64,000 bases of DNA from Paenibacillus sp. MBLB1832 (GTDB lineage: Bacteria > Bacillota > Bacilli > Paenibacillales > NBRC-103111): NCBI RefSeq assembly GCF_032271945.1, contig NZ_CP130319.1, positions 3,429,001-3,493,000 on the forward strand, written 5' to 3'. This document shows positions 25,024-35,245 of this stretch, one piece after another (the first letter of the stretch is position 1; every line of letters begins with the position of its first letter). The notes beneath the pieces were generated by a model, which saw nothing but the letters and a program-made list of their open reading frames with translations, did not search any database and had not been told where the DNA came from. Position numbers and translations under genes: made by a program.

Positions 25024-26910
25024 TTATGCGCGCTGTGTCTTCCGCGGCACAAGCTTCTTCACTTCTGCAATCAAATTCTGAGCGGTTAAGCCTACTTCTT
25101 CACGCTGTTCTTTCACACTGCCGTGCTCAACAAAGTAATCTTGAATGCCAAGCGGTTCAACTTGTAAACCAACGATACGCTTCTCCGCATAAAACTCCAA
25201 CACCGCACTACCGAAGCCGCCTTGTATGGAGCCTTCTTCCATCGTAATAACTGGCATTGATTCATTCGCTAACTGAAGCAGATACGCTTCATCCATAGGC
25301 TTAATGAATCGTGCGTTCACGACGCGAAGCTCGATGCCCTCTTGCGCGAGTAAAGCCGCTGCTTCTTCCGCAACTTGAACCATCGGTCCTACAGCCAGCA
25401 CTGCCGCATAATCACCTTCGCGAACGACTTCCCAAGTCCCGATCGTGATTGCCTTAGGAGCCTCACTGATGTCAACGCCAGTACCGTTAATTCTAGGGTA
25501 ACGATAAGCGATCGGTCCATCGTTATATTCAAGTGCAGTCTGCATCATATCGCGTAATTCTTTCTCGTCTTTTGGCATCATCAAAACCATATTCGGTATG
25601 GTGCGCAGGAACGAGATATCATACACACCTTGATGGGTCTCGCCATCCGGCCCAACAAAGCCTGCACGATCAATAGCAAACGTAACATTCAATTTAGGAC
25701 GGCAAATGTCATGCACGACTTGGTCATATGCACGTTGCAGGAATGTCGAGTAGACAGCAAATACAGGTTTCAAGCCTTCGCTTGCTAATCCTGCACACAA
25801 TGTCGCCGCATGCTGTTCGGCAATACCAACATCGATCATGCGGTTCGGGAATTGCTTTGCAAACTTTAACAAGCCAGATCCGCCTGGCATAGCCGGCGTA
25901 ACGGCAACGACACGAGAATCTTTCTCCCCAAGCTCAATTAGCGTATCTCCGAACACCTGGGTATACATAGGAGGACCAGAAGACTTTAGAACTTGGCCAG
26001 ACTCAATTTTATAAGTGCCGATTCCATGCCAAGTATGGGAATCCTTCTCAGCAGGCTGATACCCTTTGCCTTTGGTTGTAACAACATGAACGAGAACGGG
26101 TCCCGAAACCTTCTCCGCTTGCTTCAAAGTGTCCATAAGGACATGCAAGTTGTGACCGTCTACTGGACCAATATACGTAAAGCCTAACTCTTCAAACCAA
26201 ACGCCGTTGAGTACAAAATATTTAAGACTATCCTTCAGCTTCTCCGCTGTTTTGGCCAGCGTGCCGCCGATGGCAGGAATTTTCTTGAGCAGATATTCGA
26301 CTTCTTCTTTGGCTTTTAGATAATGACGATCAGAGCGGATTTTGCTCAAATAATTATGAAGAGCCCCTACATTGGGCGCAATGGACATTTCGTTGTCATT
26401 CAGAATGACGGTAATATTCTTCTTCTCATGACCGATATGATTCATGGCTTCGAGCGCCATGCCGCCTGTTAATGCACCATCACCGATGATGGCAACCACT
26501 TTATTATGTTCGCCTTTCAAATCCCGCGCTAAGGCCATCCCCATGGCAGCTGACAACGAGGTAGAGCTATGTCCAGCTTCCCATACATCATGCTCGCTTT
26601 CGGAACGCTTAATAAAGCCGCAAAGGCCCTTATATTTGCGCAACGTGTCGAACATGTCCTTGCGACCAGTCAAAATTTTGTGCACATACGCTTGGTGACC
26701 CACATCAAAGATCAGTTTATCATACGGGCTGTGAAACAGGGTGTGTAAAGCAATTGTGAGCTCAACCACGCCTAGATTCGGTGCCAGATGTCCACCAGTA
26801 ACAGAAAGCTTCTCAATTAAAAATTGACGGATTTCTTCTGCCAATTGTTCCAGCTCTGTTAAGGTTAACCTCTTCAAATCTTCAGGCCGATTGATTTGTT
26901 CGAGCAGCAC
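25024..26910 (-). CDS. dxs: 1-deoxy-D-xylulose-5-phosphate synthase
   Basis: First step of the MEP isoprenoid pathway: pyruvate plus glyceraldehyde-3-phosphate to DXP, thiamine-diphosphate dependent. 628 aa. Motifs: [15 protein letters not shown], thiamine motif [15 protein letters not shown], the transketolase-like VDGHN segment and [21 protein letters not shown] start with GAGGA 8 nt upstream. Immediately downstream of ispA, giving a linked isoprenoid operon. Confidence 0.96.
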   Translation of the reverse strand: MLLEQINRPEDLKRLTLTELEQLAEEIRQFLIEKLSVTGGHLAPNLGVVELTIALHTLFHSPYDKLIFDVGHQAYVHKILTGRKDMFDTLRKYKGLCGFIKRSESEHDVWEAGHSSTSLSAAMGMALARDLKGEHNKVVAIIGDGALTGGMALEAMNHIGHEKKNITVILNDNEMSIAPNVGALHNYLSKIRSDRHYLKAKEEVEYLLKKIPAIGGTLAKTAEKLKDSLKYFVLNGVWFEELGFTYIGPVDGHNLHVLMDTLKQAEKVSGPVLVHVVTTKGKGYQPAEKDSHTWHGIGTYKIESGQVLKSSGPPMYTQVFGDTLIELGEKDSRVVAVTPAMPGGSGLLKFAKQFPNRMIDVGIAEQHAATLCAGLASEGLKPVFAVYSTFLQRAYDQVVHDICRPKLNVTFAIDRAGFVGPDGETHQGVYDISFLRTIPNMVLMMPKDEKELRDMMQTALEYNDGPIAYRYPRINGTGVDISEAPKAITIGTWEVVREGDYAAVLAVGPMVQVAEEAAALLAQEGIELRVVNARFIKPMDEAYLLQLANESMPVITMEEGSIQGGFGSAVLEFYAEKRIVGLQVEPLGIQDYFVEHGSVKEQREEVGLTAQNLIAEVKKLVPRKTQRA

Positions 26911-27025
26911 GCTTGTTTCCTCACTTTCAATGTGAAAATGCTAAGATTTCACCATTATATCATAGAATTGGGTAATTCGTGTAAACCTGCCCCGAAATAG
27001 CCGCTCCCATTGCGACAAATTTCTC

Positions 27026-27934
27026 CTAATGATCGCGTTTCATCAAGTAATCCGCGATTTGCAGTAAACGATCCGGATTTGCAATTGTGGAGTGATTGAG
27101 CGCATCTTTGGCTTGCTGGGTTAACTCGTGAACTCTCTGCTCCGACGCTTCCATCCCGATAAAATAAGGGAAAGTGACCTTCATTTGCTTCTCATCGCTT
27201 TTCACTGGCTTACCCAGCTTCTTTTCATCTCCGATGATATCCAAAATATCATCCTGAATTTGAAACGCGAGTCCCAGGGCATGCCCGAACTTACTAAGCG
27301 CCTCGAGCTGCTCATCGGTTGCTCCAGCGATGTGACCGCCAGCGCGCAAGGAGAAAACGATCAGATCACTTGTTTTGTGCGTATGAATGTACGTCAATTC
27401 TTCCAGCTTGGTAAGCCCTTGCTCACCAAGCATATCTGCGGCTTGACCGCCAACCATGCCCCGTGCGCCAGCTAGCACCGCAAGCTCTTCGGTGATCGCA
27501 AGGACGCGATCCGCTTGTGCGCCATGCTTCTTATGCGCTTGCGTGATGCTATAAAAGGCATGCGTCAACAAGGCATCTCCAGCAAGAATAGCCATCGCCT
27601 CGCCGTACACTTTGTGATTCGTCAACTTCCCTCTGCGATAATCATCGTTATCCATCGCAGGCAGGTCATCGTGAACCAAGGAATACGTATGTACTAACTC
27701 AATCGCAATCGCGATCGGCATGGCAGCTTCAAGCGAACCGCCAAGCGCTTCCGCAGCAGCCAGTACCATGATCGGGCGCAGCCGTTTGCCGCCTGCCATA
27801 AGGGAGTAGTCCATCGATTCACGCAGGGAGGATGGTACATCCCAGGCAGCAGGCAATGTTTGGCGCAGCGCAGTTTCCACTTGCTCAGCATGCGCAGCAA
27901 TATAGATATGTATATTCGACGACGTGTTGTTCAA
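27026..27934 (-). CDS. ispA: Farnesyl diphosphate synthase
   Basis: Condenses IPP with DMAPP and GPP to make FPP. 302 aa with the first Asp-rich motif DDLPAMDNDD (about residues 93-102), the second (QIQDDILDIIGD, about 230) and the GKRLRPIMVL start motif. TTG start with AAGGGG 8 nt upstream. It starts 2 bp after the xseB stop, so xseA-xseB-ispA are probably one transcript leading into dxs. Confidence 0.93.
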   Translation of the reverse strand: MNNTSSNIHIYIAAHAEQVETALRQTLPAAWDVPSSLRESMDYSLMAGGKRLRPIMVLAAAEALGGSLEAAMPIAIAIELVHTYSLVHDDLPAMDNDDYRRGKLTNHKVYGEAMAILAGDALLTHAFYSITQAHKKHGAQADRVLAITEELAVLAGARGMVGGQAADMLGEQGLTKLEELTYIHTHKTSDLIVFSLRAGGHIAGATDEQLEALSKFGHALGLAFQIQDDILDIIGDEKKLGKPVKSDEKQMKVTFPYFIGMEASEQRVHELTQQAKDALNHSTIANPDRLLQIADYLMKRDH

Positions 27935-27936
27935 AC

Positions 27937-28188
27937 CTAATTCCCCTTATCTTCCAAGACAGGCTGGAAAGGCTTTCGTGTTACTCCAGCTTCCCCTTCA
28001 ACCAACATCTCAATTTTCTTCTCGACTTGCTCGAGTTTGACACCGCATAGATGTGAAAGCTTAACGCCTTCTTGATATAACTCAATGGCTTTCTCCAGCG
28101 GAACATCGCCGCTTTCCAGTTGACTCACAATGCGCTCCAACTGCTCGATTGCCGCTTCAAAGCTCACTTCTGTCTCATTGGCTGACAT
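27937..28188 (-). CDS. xseB: Exodeoxyribonuclease VII small subunit
   Basis: 83 aa from the ATG at 28188 (GGAGG 9 nt upstream; the longer open frame starts inside xseA). The SFEAAIEQLERIVSQLESGD followed by VPLEKAIELYQEG segment is the family signature. Overlaps xseA by 14 bp, implying coupled translation. Confidence 0.93.
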   Translation of the reverse strand: MSANETEVSFEAAIEQLERIVSQLESGDVPLEKAIELYQEGVKLSHLCGVKLEQVEKKIEMLVEGEAGVTRKPFQPVLEDKGN

Positions 28189-29545
28189 CTGTGTTCGCCT
28201 CCATCCCCGAAACTTGACATTGTATTTTACCGTCCTTGAGACGGATCGATAGTCGATCTCCAATTTTCACTTGGACGATAGATCGGACAAGCTGCTTCTC
28301 TTGATCGTCATACGCCAAGCTGTAGCCCCGCTGCATGACCTTCAGCGGGCTGAGCGCGTCCAGATGACGGACGCTGGACTGCCACTCCTGCTTCTTCGAA
28401 CGCAGGAGGGTCTGCATGGCCGTGAGCATCGTGCGTTTGGAAGCCTCCAAACGCTGTCTCGCCATCACGGCCTGCTCTGTGGGGTTGAAGCTGGATAAAC
28501 GACGCTCCAGCTTCAACCTGCGCTGAGCCAGCAGCGTCACGCGCTGGCGCATCCGGTAACCGAGCTGCTCCGCCAGCCGGTCAAGTCGCTCCGCAGGCTG
28601 CATCAGCAGCTGCCTGCGGGGGTTCGTCAGGAACGGCGAGCGATTCGCTCGCGCGAGCCGTTCCTGCTTGCGGCGCAGCTGCTGCAGCAGCCCGTAATGC
28701 AGGCGCTGCGCCTGCTGGGCTAGCTGCTGCTTCAGCTCGAGGTGGTGCGGCACCGCGAGCTCAGCCGCCGCCGTAGGCGTCGGCGCTCTGAGATCGGCGA
28801 CGAAGTCTGCGATCGTGAAGTCCGTCTCGTGGCCGACGGCCGAGATGACCGGGATCGCTGAGGCGCTGATAGCCCGCGCTACGATCTCCTCGTTGAAGGC
28901 CCACAGCTCTTCAAGTGAGCCTCCGCCGCGGCCTACGATGAGCACGTCGGCTTCACCGAGTCTGTTCATGGCTTCGATCGCTTTCACGATCGAAGGCGCC
29001 GCCCCTGTGCCCTGTACGAGGACAGGGTACAGCAAGATCGGAATCGACGGGAAGCGCCGCTGCAGCGTGATGATGACATCACGAATGGCAGCACCCGTCG
29101 GGGACGTAATCACGCCGATGGCGCGTGGAAACCGAGGAATCGGTTTCTTGCGTTCTGGCGCGAACAGCCCTTCACCTTCGAGCTTCTTCTTCAGCTGCTC
29201 GAATGCTAAATACAAACTGCCGATGCCGTCAGGCTGCATCGTTGTCACATAGAACTGGTAGGCTCCATCCCGTTCATACACGGAAATATTCCCGCGAGCG
29301 ATGACTTTCGTCCCCTCTTTGGGAATAAAACCAAGCCTCTGATTATGCGAGGCAAACATAATGCTTTTGAGTCGGCCTTCGGCATCTTTTAATGTAAAAT
29401 ACATATGACCGCTCGAATGATGCGTAAAGTTCGAGATCTCGCCTCTCACCCACACATCTTGAAGACGCGAATCTCCTTCGAGCAGCAGCTTGATATAACG
29501 GTTTAAATCCTTGACGCCAAAGATTTTAGTCTCGTTTCTCGCCAT
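28175..29545 (-). CDS. xseA: Exodeoxyribonuclease VII large subunit
   Basis: Degrades single-stranded DNA with XseB. 456 aa: an N-terminal OB-fold (VWVRGEISNFTHHSSGHMYF), a catalytic domain (RGGGSLEELWAFNEE, SAVGHETDFTIADFVADLRA) and a long coiled coil rich in Arg and Gln (about residues 265-400). The coiled-coil part is visibly more GC-rich than the flanks (28500-28830), with Gln/Leu/Arg CAG/CTG/CGC repeats. The ribosome site is weak (TTAGGCAA). Confidence 0.95.
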   Translation of the reverse strand: MARNETKIFGVKDLNRYIKLLLEGDSRLQDVWVRGEISNFTHHSSGHMYFTLKDAEGRLKSIMFASHNQRLGFIPKEGTKVIARGNISVYERDGAYQFYVTTMQPDGIGSLYLAFEQLKKKLEGEGLFAPERKKPIPRFPRAIGVITSPTGAAIRDVIITLQRRFPSIPILLYPVLVQGTGAAPSIVKAIEAMNRLGEADVLIVGRGGGSLEELWAFNEEIVARAISASAIPVISAVGHETDFTIADFVADLRAPTPTAAAELAVPHHLELKQQLAQQAQRLHYGLLQQLRRKQERLARANRSPFLTNPRRQLLMQPAERLDRLAEQLGYRMRQRVTLLAQRRLKLERRLSSFNPTEQAVMARQRLEASKRTMLTAMQTLLRSKKQEWQSSVRHLDALSPLKVMQRGYSLAYDDQEKQLVRSIVQVKIGDRLSIRLKDGKIQCQVSGMEANTDVSQ

Positions 29546-29553
29546 AGGGTTGC

Positions 29554-30420
29554 CTAAACACTCACATTCGCACGAGCTGCACGGCTAGCTGCATCAACGG
29601 TATTGCGAAGCAGCATCGTAATTGTCATTGGACCCACTACACCTGGAACCGGCGTAATCGTGCTTGCAACTTCTTTGACTTCTTCGAAATCGACATCCCC
29701 CGTCACTTTACCTTCCGCATTTCGGTTAATGCCAACGTCAATGACAACAGCGCCTGGCTTCACATGGTGCGTTTTAATGAAATTCGCCTTACCTACCGCA
29801 GAAACGAGGATATCCGCTTGCTTTGTGATTTCTTCCATATTCGGAGTACGTGAATGAACAACAGTAACGGTAGCATGCTCACGCAATAACAGCATTGCCA
29901 TCGGTTTGCCGACAATATTGCTTCGGCCTACAACAACAGCATGCTTACCAGCAATTTGAACACCCGTGCGTTTCAATATTTCTATTACGCCGTGAGGTGT
30001 GCAAGGTTTCATGCCATCTTTGCCAATCATCAAATTCCCGACATTCACAGGGTGGAAGCAGTCCACATCTTTGGCAGGATCAATTTCATCTACAACCGTT
30101 TCTTCGTTGATATGCTTAGGTAAAGGCGATTGAACCAGAATCCCATTAATCTTGCTATTTTTATTAAAAGTATGGATAAGGGCAATAAGTTCTTCTTGCG
30201 TTGTTTGCTCAGGCAGGCGATGGACTTCCGAATAAATGCCTACATCATCGCAAGCCTTTGCTTTATTTCTTACATACACTTGAGAAGCTGGATCCTCCCC
30301 AACAATAACAACAACGAGTCCTGGCTGGTTCCCTTCTGCTGTTAGAGCCGCTGCGTCCGACCTGATCTCCTCCCGAATCGAGCTTACGAGTTCTTTCCCA
30401 TTAATTACATGAGCTGGCAT
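29554..30420 (-). CDS. folD: Methylenetetrahydrofolate dehydrogenase/cyclohydrolase FolD
   Basis: Bifunctional one-carbon enzyme (5,10-methylene-THF to 10-formyl-THF). 288 aa. Visible: YVRNKAKACDDVGI (catalytic Lys), GILVQSPLPKHI, PCTPHGVIEIL, NADP motif VVGRSNIVGKPMA and the C-terminal PVPGVVGPMTITML. ATG start with GGGGGAAAT upstream. Confidence 0.95.
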   Translation of the reverse strand: MPAHVINGKELVSSIREEIRSDAAALTAEGNQPGLVVVIVGEDPASQVYVRNKAKACDDVGIYSEVHRLPEQTTQEELIALIHTFNKNSKINGILVQSPLPKHINEETVVDEIDPAKDVDCFHPVNVGNLMIGKDGMKPCTPHGVIEILKRTGVQIAGKHAVVVGRSNIVGKPMAMLLLREHATVTVVHSRTPNMEEITKQADILVSAVGKANFIKTHHVKPGAVVIDVGINRNAEGKVTGDVDFEEVKEVASTITPVPGVVGPMTITMLLRNTVDAASRAARANVSV

Positions 30421-30478
30421 GTTATTTCCCCCTTAGCTTATTAAGGCATTTCTCTGTATGCATGTAAAATCCCCAACA

Positions 30479-30940
30479 CTACTGTGTACTTTTGACCTTT
30501 TCTTTCAGTGAATCGATTTCTTTGATCATCTTCCCAAGTACACCATTTACGAACTTGCCTGACTCTTCCGTGCCATAATGCTTAGCAAGTTCAATTGCTT
30601 CGTTCACGACGACTTTAGGCGGAACATCGTCACGATACAACATTTCATAAGCAGCTAATCGCAAAATTTCACGGTCAATCCTTGAGAGCCTGTCCATCGC
30701 CCAGCCTTTCAAATACTCCTCTAACAGCTCATCAATATTCACTCTATGCGTAGACGTGCCCTCTACGAGTTCAATAATATAGGCAGACTCAATCTTATCC
30801 CCAGGCCAATCCAACTGCGTTTCATTATCATGCTCTGCTTCATGAATCGCTATTTGAACAGCTTCCTGTGGCGAAGCCTCATTCATTTGGATTTGATATA
30901 AACTTTGTATCGCGATTTCCCGTGCAATTCTGCGTTTCAT
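30479..30940 (-). CDS. nusB: Transcription antitermination factor NusB
   Basis: RNA-binding partner of NusE in rRNA antitermination. 153 aa, all-helical. RRIAREIAIQSLYQIQMNEA, ILRLAAYEMLYRDD and PPKVVVNEAIELAKHYGTEE are the family signatures. ATG start with AGGAGG upstream. Between asp23/amaP/DUF2273 and folD, the usual bacillar order. Confidence 0.94.
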   Translation of the reverse strand: MKRRIAREIAIQSLYQIQMNEASPQEAVQIAIHEAEHDNETQLDWPGDKIESAYIIELVEGTSTHRVNIDELLEEYLKGWAMDRLSRIDREILRLAAYEMLYRDDVPPKVVVNEAIELAKHYGTEESGKFVNGVLGKMIKEIDSLKEKVKSTQ

Positions 30941-31001
30941 TCTGTTCCTCCTAAAAGCTCTTTCTCCTAGTATACGTCAAATTGGAATCAATCCAAACAA
31001 A

Positions 31002-31028
31002 AAAATCCATGGTTGAACCAGGGATTTT
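31002..31028 (-). terminator. Hairpin after the DUF2273 gene
   Basis: A 12-bp stem with one A/G mismatch (31002-31014 with 31016-31028) is followed on the minus strand by TTTTTTTG. It begins at the DUF2273 stop and would reduce read-through into nusB. Confidence 0.75.
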
Positions 31029-31266
31029 AGCGAAACATTCTCCATTTTTGTGTGAGATAGCGCCAAATGTCTTCCAACATCACGAAACTTTCCTTCCGAT
31101 CCAGCTTATTTCCTATGTATAAACCGATCCCAACGATCCATCCGAAAATCAACATATCCCAAAAACCAAAAAATAAATAAATGAAACCAAAGAATACGCC
31201 ACCAGCAACTCCGATCACTTTGCCCCTATGGTGCTCCCATAGATCATTCCACATCTGTGGATTCAC
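31027..31266 (-). CDS. DUF2273 small membrane protein
   Basis: 79 aa with two membrane segments (about residues 14-53, GVFFGFIYLFFGFWDMLIFG) and an amphipathic tail. Members of DUF2273 lie in the asp23-amaP envelope-stress cluster, as here, two bases after amaP. Role unknown. Confidence 0.8.
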   Translation of the reverse strand: MNPQMWNDLWEHHRGKVIGVAGGVFFGFIYLFFGFWDMLIFGWIVGIGLYIGNKLDRKESFVMLEDIWRYLTQKWRMFR

Positions 31267-31268
31267 CC

Positions 31269-31829
31269 CTATTCGACTCGGCTTTTAAACGTTGGGGCTG
31301 ATTGCACGATATTTGCGACGAATACAGTAACGGATGCTACAGGAATACCCGTAATATCTTCGATGTAACTCTTTACTGTACCTTGCATTTCTTCAGTTAG
31401 TTCCGGAATCGAGCTTTCCCCATCTACAATGGTTCTAATAGTTATTTCTAATCCCGATTGATTTACTCTCACTCTAGCCCGCAGATCCTTAGCACCTTTG
31501 GAACGACCTGCTGCTTTCAATGACAAGTTCTCCACCGTCTCAATGGAAATGCGGATATCACCGAAATCTGTGCGTTGATCAATCGATGGCGCTTGTGTAC
31601 GTCCGCGACGAAGCGTTACAAGTAGAAAACGCACCGAAATCAGCAACATCACCAAACTGATGATAATAGCTGTATAGGCGTAATTTTTCTCATAATAGAA
31701 ATGACTTAGCGTTTGACTTGATTGATCAAGTGGGATCCAGCTAGATGCTGTGAACAATACAACGAGAGATGCAACGAAAATAATCAGGCTATAGAAAAGT
31801 AGCAAGAGCCTGTCCACAATTTTACCCAC
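31269..31829 (-). CDS. amaP: Alkaline-shock membrane anchor AmaP-like
   Basis: 186 aa, two membrane helices at the N-terminus (about residues 8-28 and 50-70) followed by a soluble domain (ISIETVENLSLKAAGRSKGA) related to Asp23. In Staphylococcus AmaP tethers Asp23 to the membrane. GTG start with AAGGGG upstream. Adjacent to asp23. Confidence 0.85.
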   Translation of the reverse strand: MGKIVDRLLLLFYSLIIFVASLVVLFTASSWIPLDQSSQTLSHFYYEKNYAYTAIIISLVMLLISVRFLLVTLRRGRTQAPSIDQRTDFGDIRISIETVENLSLKAAGRSKGAKDLRARVRVNQSGLEITIRTIVDGESSIPELTEEMQGTVKSYIEDITGIPVASVTVFVANIVQSAPTFKSRVE

Positions 31830-31855
31830 TACGCTTGTCCCCTTCCTAAGTTAGA

Positions 31856-31886
31856 GGAAACCCCCTGCAACCTGTAGGGGGTTTCC
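31856..31886 (-). terminator. Hairpin between asp23 and amaP
   Basis: An 11-bp perfect stem (31856-31866 with 31876-31886). The T-tract on the minus side is interrupted (TTTCCTCT), so it may attenuate rather than stop transcription inside the cluster. Confidence 0.6.
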
Positions 31887-31912
31887 ATTCATCCATATGA
31901 CTCAGCAGCTGC

Positions 31913-32326
31913 CTACTTCACACGCAGGGCAGATGCTGGTTCTTCATCCGACTGTTTGTCTGCCTGTTTGAAATGAACATCATGAATATGGACGTTGACT
32001 TCAACGACGTTAAGTCCCGTCATTGACTCAATCGCTTGTTTCACGTTGTTCTGAATATCATTCGCGACTTCTGGGATCCGATTACCGTACTCAATAATAA
32101 TGGAGACGTCAATGGCAGCTTCACGTTGTCCGACCTCTACCTTTACGCCTTTGGACAAATTCTTGCGTCCAAGCAATTCAGCAATGCCGCCAGCTAATCC
32201 GCCACTCATCCCCGCTACACCTTGCACTTCCACCGTTGCCAAACCGGCAATGATTTCGATAACTTCGGGGGCAATCTGGATGCTGCCCATGTCTGTCTTG
32301 ACGTAATCCGGAGCGATTGTGCTCAT
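31913..32326 (-). CDS. yqhY: Asp23/Gls24 family envelope stress protein (YqhY-like)
   Basis: 137 aa, Asp23 fold: IQIAPEVIEIIAGLATVEVQ, GVAGMSGG, then VEVGQREAAIDVSIIIEYG and a C-terminal helix. B. subtilis yqhY lies between accC and nusB, the same place; there it is linked to acetyl-CoA carboxylase control. ATG start with AGGAGG upstream. Confidence 0.9.
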   Translation of the reverse strand: MSTIAPDYVKTDMGSIQIAPEVIEIIAGLATVEVQGVAGMSGGLAGGIAELLGRKNLSKGVKVEVGQREAAIDVSIIIEYGNRIPEVANDIQNNVKQAIESMTGLNVVEVNVHIHDVHFKQADKQSDEEPASALRVK

Positions 32327-32460
32327 TGTGGCACCTCCTAAAAATTTTGCGAAGCAAAATTCACTTCGAAAGCATACGCTTAAGTTTATGACGCAAATTT
32401 GGATAAGCCATCTTAATATATTAGTATAGCATTTTGCCAGAATTATGACAAATGTTTGTC

Positions 32461-33819
32461 TTACGAATCCGCATCGTTCACATCGTGCTCTTCTAAGAAT
32501 TTAATATCATGGTCGCCCTTGATAAATTTCTTGTGTTCAAGCAGCTTCAGATGGAAAGGAATCGTCGTGTTGACACCATCAACCGCGAATTCATTGAGCG
32601 CTCTTTTCATACGGTTAATCGCTTCGTCACGCGTGCTTCCCCATACGATTAGCTTCGCGATCATGGAATCATAATGCGGAGGAATCGTATAGCCAGGGTA
32701 GACCGCGCTATCCACACGAACACCAAACCCGCCTGGCGGCAAATAAAACTTCACTTGACCCGCGGACGGCATGAAGTTACGATTCGGATCTTCCGCATTG
32801 ACACGGCACTCAATGGACCAGCCATTGATCTTGATGTCTTCTTGACGGAAGGAAAGCGGATTGCCTTCAGCAACTCGAATCATCTCTTGAATGATATCAA
32901 CACCCGTAATCATTTCGGTAACAGGATGTTCAACCTGGATTCTTGTGTTCATTTCCATAAAGTAAAATTTACCGTCTGGACCTAACAAAAATTCAAGCGT
33001 ACCCGCTCCAGAATAATTAACAGCTAACGCTGCACGAACAGCTGCCTGCCCCATCGCTTGACGCGTTTCTTCTGTCAGAACTGGACATGGCGCTTCCTCG
33101 ACGAGCTTCTGTCTGCGACGTTGCACGGAGCAATCGCGCTCACCAAGGTGAACAACATTGCCATGCTTATCCGCAATAATTTGGATCTCCACATGCTTCA
33201 TGCCCGTCAAATACTTCTCTAAGTAAATACCCGCATTCCCGAAAGCATTTTGTGCTTCCTGTTGGGCTGCTGTAATTTGTTGAACAAGCATTTCTTCGTT
33301 TTCTGCAATACGGATCCCTTTACCGCCGCCGCCTGCAGTTGCCTTAATAATAATCGGATACCCGATATCACGTGCAATAACGACAGCGTCGTCAATATCT
33401 TCCACGAGTCCATCGGAGCCTGGAATAATTGGAACTCTCGCTTCTTTCATCGTTTGTTTCGCAACCGCTTTATCGCCCATTCGGGAGATCGCATCTGGGG
33501 AAGGTCCAATGAAAGTAATATTGCAGCTCTCACAAATTTCAGCGAAATCTGCATTTTCTGCCAAGAAGCCGTACCCAGGATGAATGGCATCACACTCTGT
33601 CAATGTTGCCACGCTCATCAGGTTCGTAAAGTTCAAATAACTGTCTTTGGACGCTGTCGGTCCAATACAATATGCTTCATCCGCTAAACGCACGTGCAAC
33701 GCATCACGATCCGCTTCTGAGAAAACAGCAACGGTGTAAATGCCAAGCTCGCGACAAGCGCGGATAATACGAACCGCAATTTCGCCGCGGTTCGCTATGA
33801 GAATTTTATTGAATTTCAT
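32461..33819 (-). CDS. accC: Acetyl-CoA carboxylase, biotin carboxylase subunit
   Basis: ATP-dependent carboxylation of BCCP-biotin, committing step of fatty acid synthesis. 452 aa. ATP-grasp motifs [10 protein letters not shown] and [31 protein letters not shown] and the RVNAEDP segment are visible. ATG start with GGAGG upstream. Follows accB by 14 bp in one operon. Confidence 0.96.
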   Translation of the reverse strand: MKFNKILIANRGEIAVRIIRACRELGIYTVAVFSEADRDALHVRLADEAYCIGPTASKDSYLNFTNLMSVATLTECDAIHPGYGFLAENADFAEICESCNITFIGPSPDAISRMGDKAVAKQTMKEARVPIIPGSDGLVEDIDDAVVIARDIGYPIIIKATAGGGGKGIRIAENEEMLVQQITAAQQEAQNAFGNAGIYLEKYLTGMKHVEIQIIADKHGNVVHLGERDCSVQRRRQKLVEEAPCPVLTEETRQAMGQAAVRAALAVNYSGAGTLEFLLGPDGKFYFMEMNTRIQVEHPVTEMITGVDIIQEMIRVAEGNPLSFRQEDIKINGWSIECRVNAEDPNRNFMPSAGQVKFYLPPGGFGVRVDSAVYPGYTIPPHYDSMIAKLIVWGSTRDEAINRMKRALNEFAVDGVNTTIPFHLKLLEHKKFIKGDHDIKFLEEHDVNDADS

Positions 33820-33833
33820 GATTTGTCCTCCAA

Positions 33834-34328
33834 TTACTCTGGTCTCACCAAGAATAAAGGTTGTCCGTACTCAACAAGCTGACCGTTCTCAACGAGAACT
33901 TCAACGATTTCACCTTTTATTTCAGCTTCAATCTCGTTCATCAGCTTCATCGCTTCTACGATACAAACAATCGTCTTGTCCGACACTTTGGAGCCAACGC
34001 TTACGAACGGCGCAGAACCTGGTGATGCGGATTGATAGAAAGTACCTACCATCGGAGAAACGATCTTATGTAAAGATGAGTCTTCTTGTTTAGCTTGTCC
34101 GCCCGTTTGAACAGGAACTTCAAGCGCAGCAGGGGGTGCTGTGTTGGAGTAGCTAGGCTGACTAATTGGCGCATACGTGTGTTGAACAGGAGCCGATACA
34201 TAAACAGGTTCCGATTTATTCGGCTTACGAATAGAAAGGCGTGCACCTTCATTTTCAATTTCAAGCTCTTGTAAAGAGGATTGATCGACGAGTTTGATTA
34301 ACTCTTTGATTTCACTCAATTTAAACAT
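33834..34328 (-). CDS. accB: Biotin carboxyl carrier protein of acetyl-CoA carboxylase
   Basis: 164 aa. An N-terminal [20 protein letters not shown] segment, a Pro/Ala linker and the C-terminal biotinyl domain with Lys128 in [20 protein letters not shown] upstream of the ATG. Gene order spoIIIAH-accB-accC as in bacilli. Confidence 0.95.
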   Translation of the reverse strand: MFKLSEIKELIKLVDQSSLQELEIENEGARLSIRKPNKSEPVYVSAPVQHTYAPISQPSYSNTAPPAALEVPVQTGGQAKQEDSSLHKIVSPMVGTFYQSASPGSAPFVSVGSKVSDKTIVCIVEAMKLMNEIEAEIKGEIVEVLVENGQLVEYGQPLFLVRPE

Positions 34329-34415
34329 TCAAGTCACTCCTTTAGACATTGGTGAATCCTAAAAAATGCGTTTTCATAGCCGCAACGTATGTATTATACC
34401 CATAAACGCAAGAAA

Positions 34416-34448
34416 TGGAAAGAGTCCAGTTTAGCCGGACCCTTTCCA
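34416..34448 (-). terminator. Terminator of the spoIIIA operon
   Basis: A 12-bp stem with one G-U pair (34416-34427 with 34437-34448). The T-tail is modest (TTTCTTGCG). It separates spoIIIAH from accB. Confidence 0.65.
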
Positions 34449-34483
34449 GTACGATTATGTGTGGCTATTTTTCCACAGTTCGA

Positions 34484-35206
34484 TTACGGACGTACGTATT
34501 GGATCTTGATATTTTCAGGCGCAGCTCCAAGCTCTTTCACAACCATATCGATGATGGATACCCCTTGACTTTTCTCCAATTTCTCACTTTGTACAGTCAC
34601 TTTCCATTTGGTTCCTTCTTGATTAATAATCGCTTGCGGGAAATCTTGGATCAACAAATCTTGGAGATTTTCGATTTTTTGTTGGAGATCTTCAAGCGCT
34701 GTCAGGTCATTCGTTGCTTTGGCGATCGCTTCTGGTGATTTTTTCGTATCCAAAATGGTCGTCATTAAATCGGTAGAAGCTTTACTGAAGTAGTCATTTT
34801 GCTTCATTTGCTCATTGATGAAGTAGTCGCTTGCCGACGTTGTTTTGGATTGTTCTTCGACTTGTTTCAAGACTTGATCGTCAGATTTCGCAGGCGTTTT
34901 TGTCGTTGTTTTGGATGCATCTTGAGTAGTTGTCGCTTTAGCATCTGTTTTTGTTGAAGTTTGCGGCGTTGTTGATTTTGTGTCGGTTTTTGCGCCTGTG
35001 CCTGTTGTTGCTTTCACATCCGTTGTTGCACCTGTTTTCGGATCAACTTGGCTCATATCAATTTTGACTTCTTGCGACTGACTGATCCCATCCGTTGATG
35101 CCAAATCCAGTTTATTAACATCTTCCGTAAAGAGATAGTAAGCGGACAGTACCACCATCAAGCTAAGCATCGAAACTAGCCAAATTGTTTGTCTTTTTGC
35201 GTTCAT
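34484..35206 (-). CDS. spoIIIAH: Stage III sporulation protein AH
   Basis: Forms the mother-cell half of the SpoIIIAH-SpoIIQ channel. 240 aa from the ATG at 35206 (AAGGAGG 8 nt upstream; the longer frame lacks one). One N-terminal membrane helix (about residues 5-23), a low-complexity Thr/Lys/Asp/Ala linker (about 50-115) and the YscJ/FliF-like ring domain (NDYFSKASTDLMTTILDTKK ... IQYVRP). Confidence 0.92.
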   Translation of the reverse strand: MNAKRQTIWLVSMLSLMVVLSAYYLFTEDVNKLDLASTDGISQSQEVKIDMSQVDPKTGATTDVKATTGTGAKTDTKSTTPQTSTKTDAKATTTQDASKTTTKTPAKSDDQVLKQVEEQSKTTSASDYFINEQMKQNDYFSKASTDLMTTILDTKKSPEAIAKATNDLTALEDLQQKIENLQDLLIQDFPQAIINQEGTKWKVTVQSEKLEKSQGVSIIDMVVKELGAAPENIKIQYVRP

Positions 35207-35245
35207 TGTTAATTCCTCCTTAGAATGGTTGAATGATTTCCTCAT

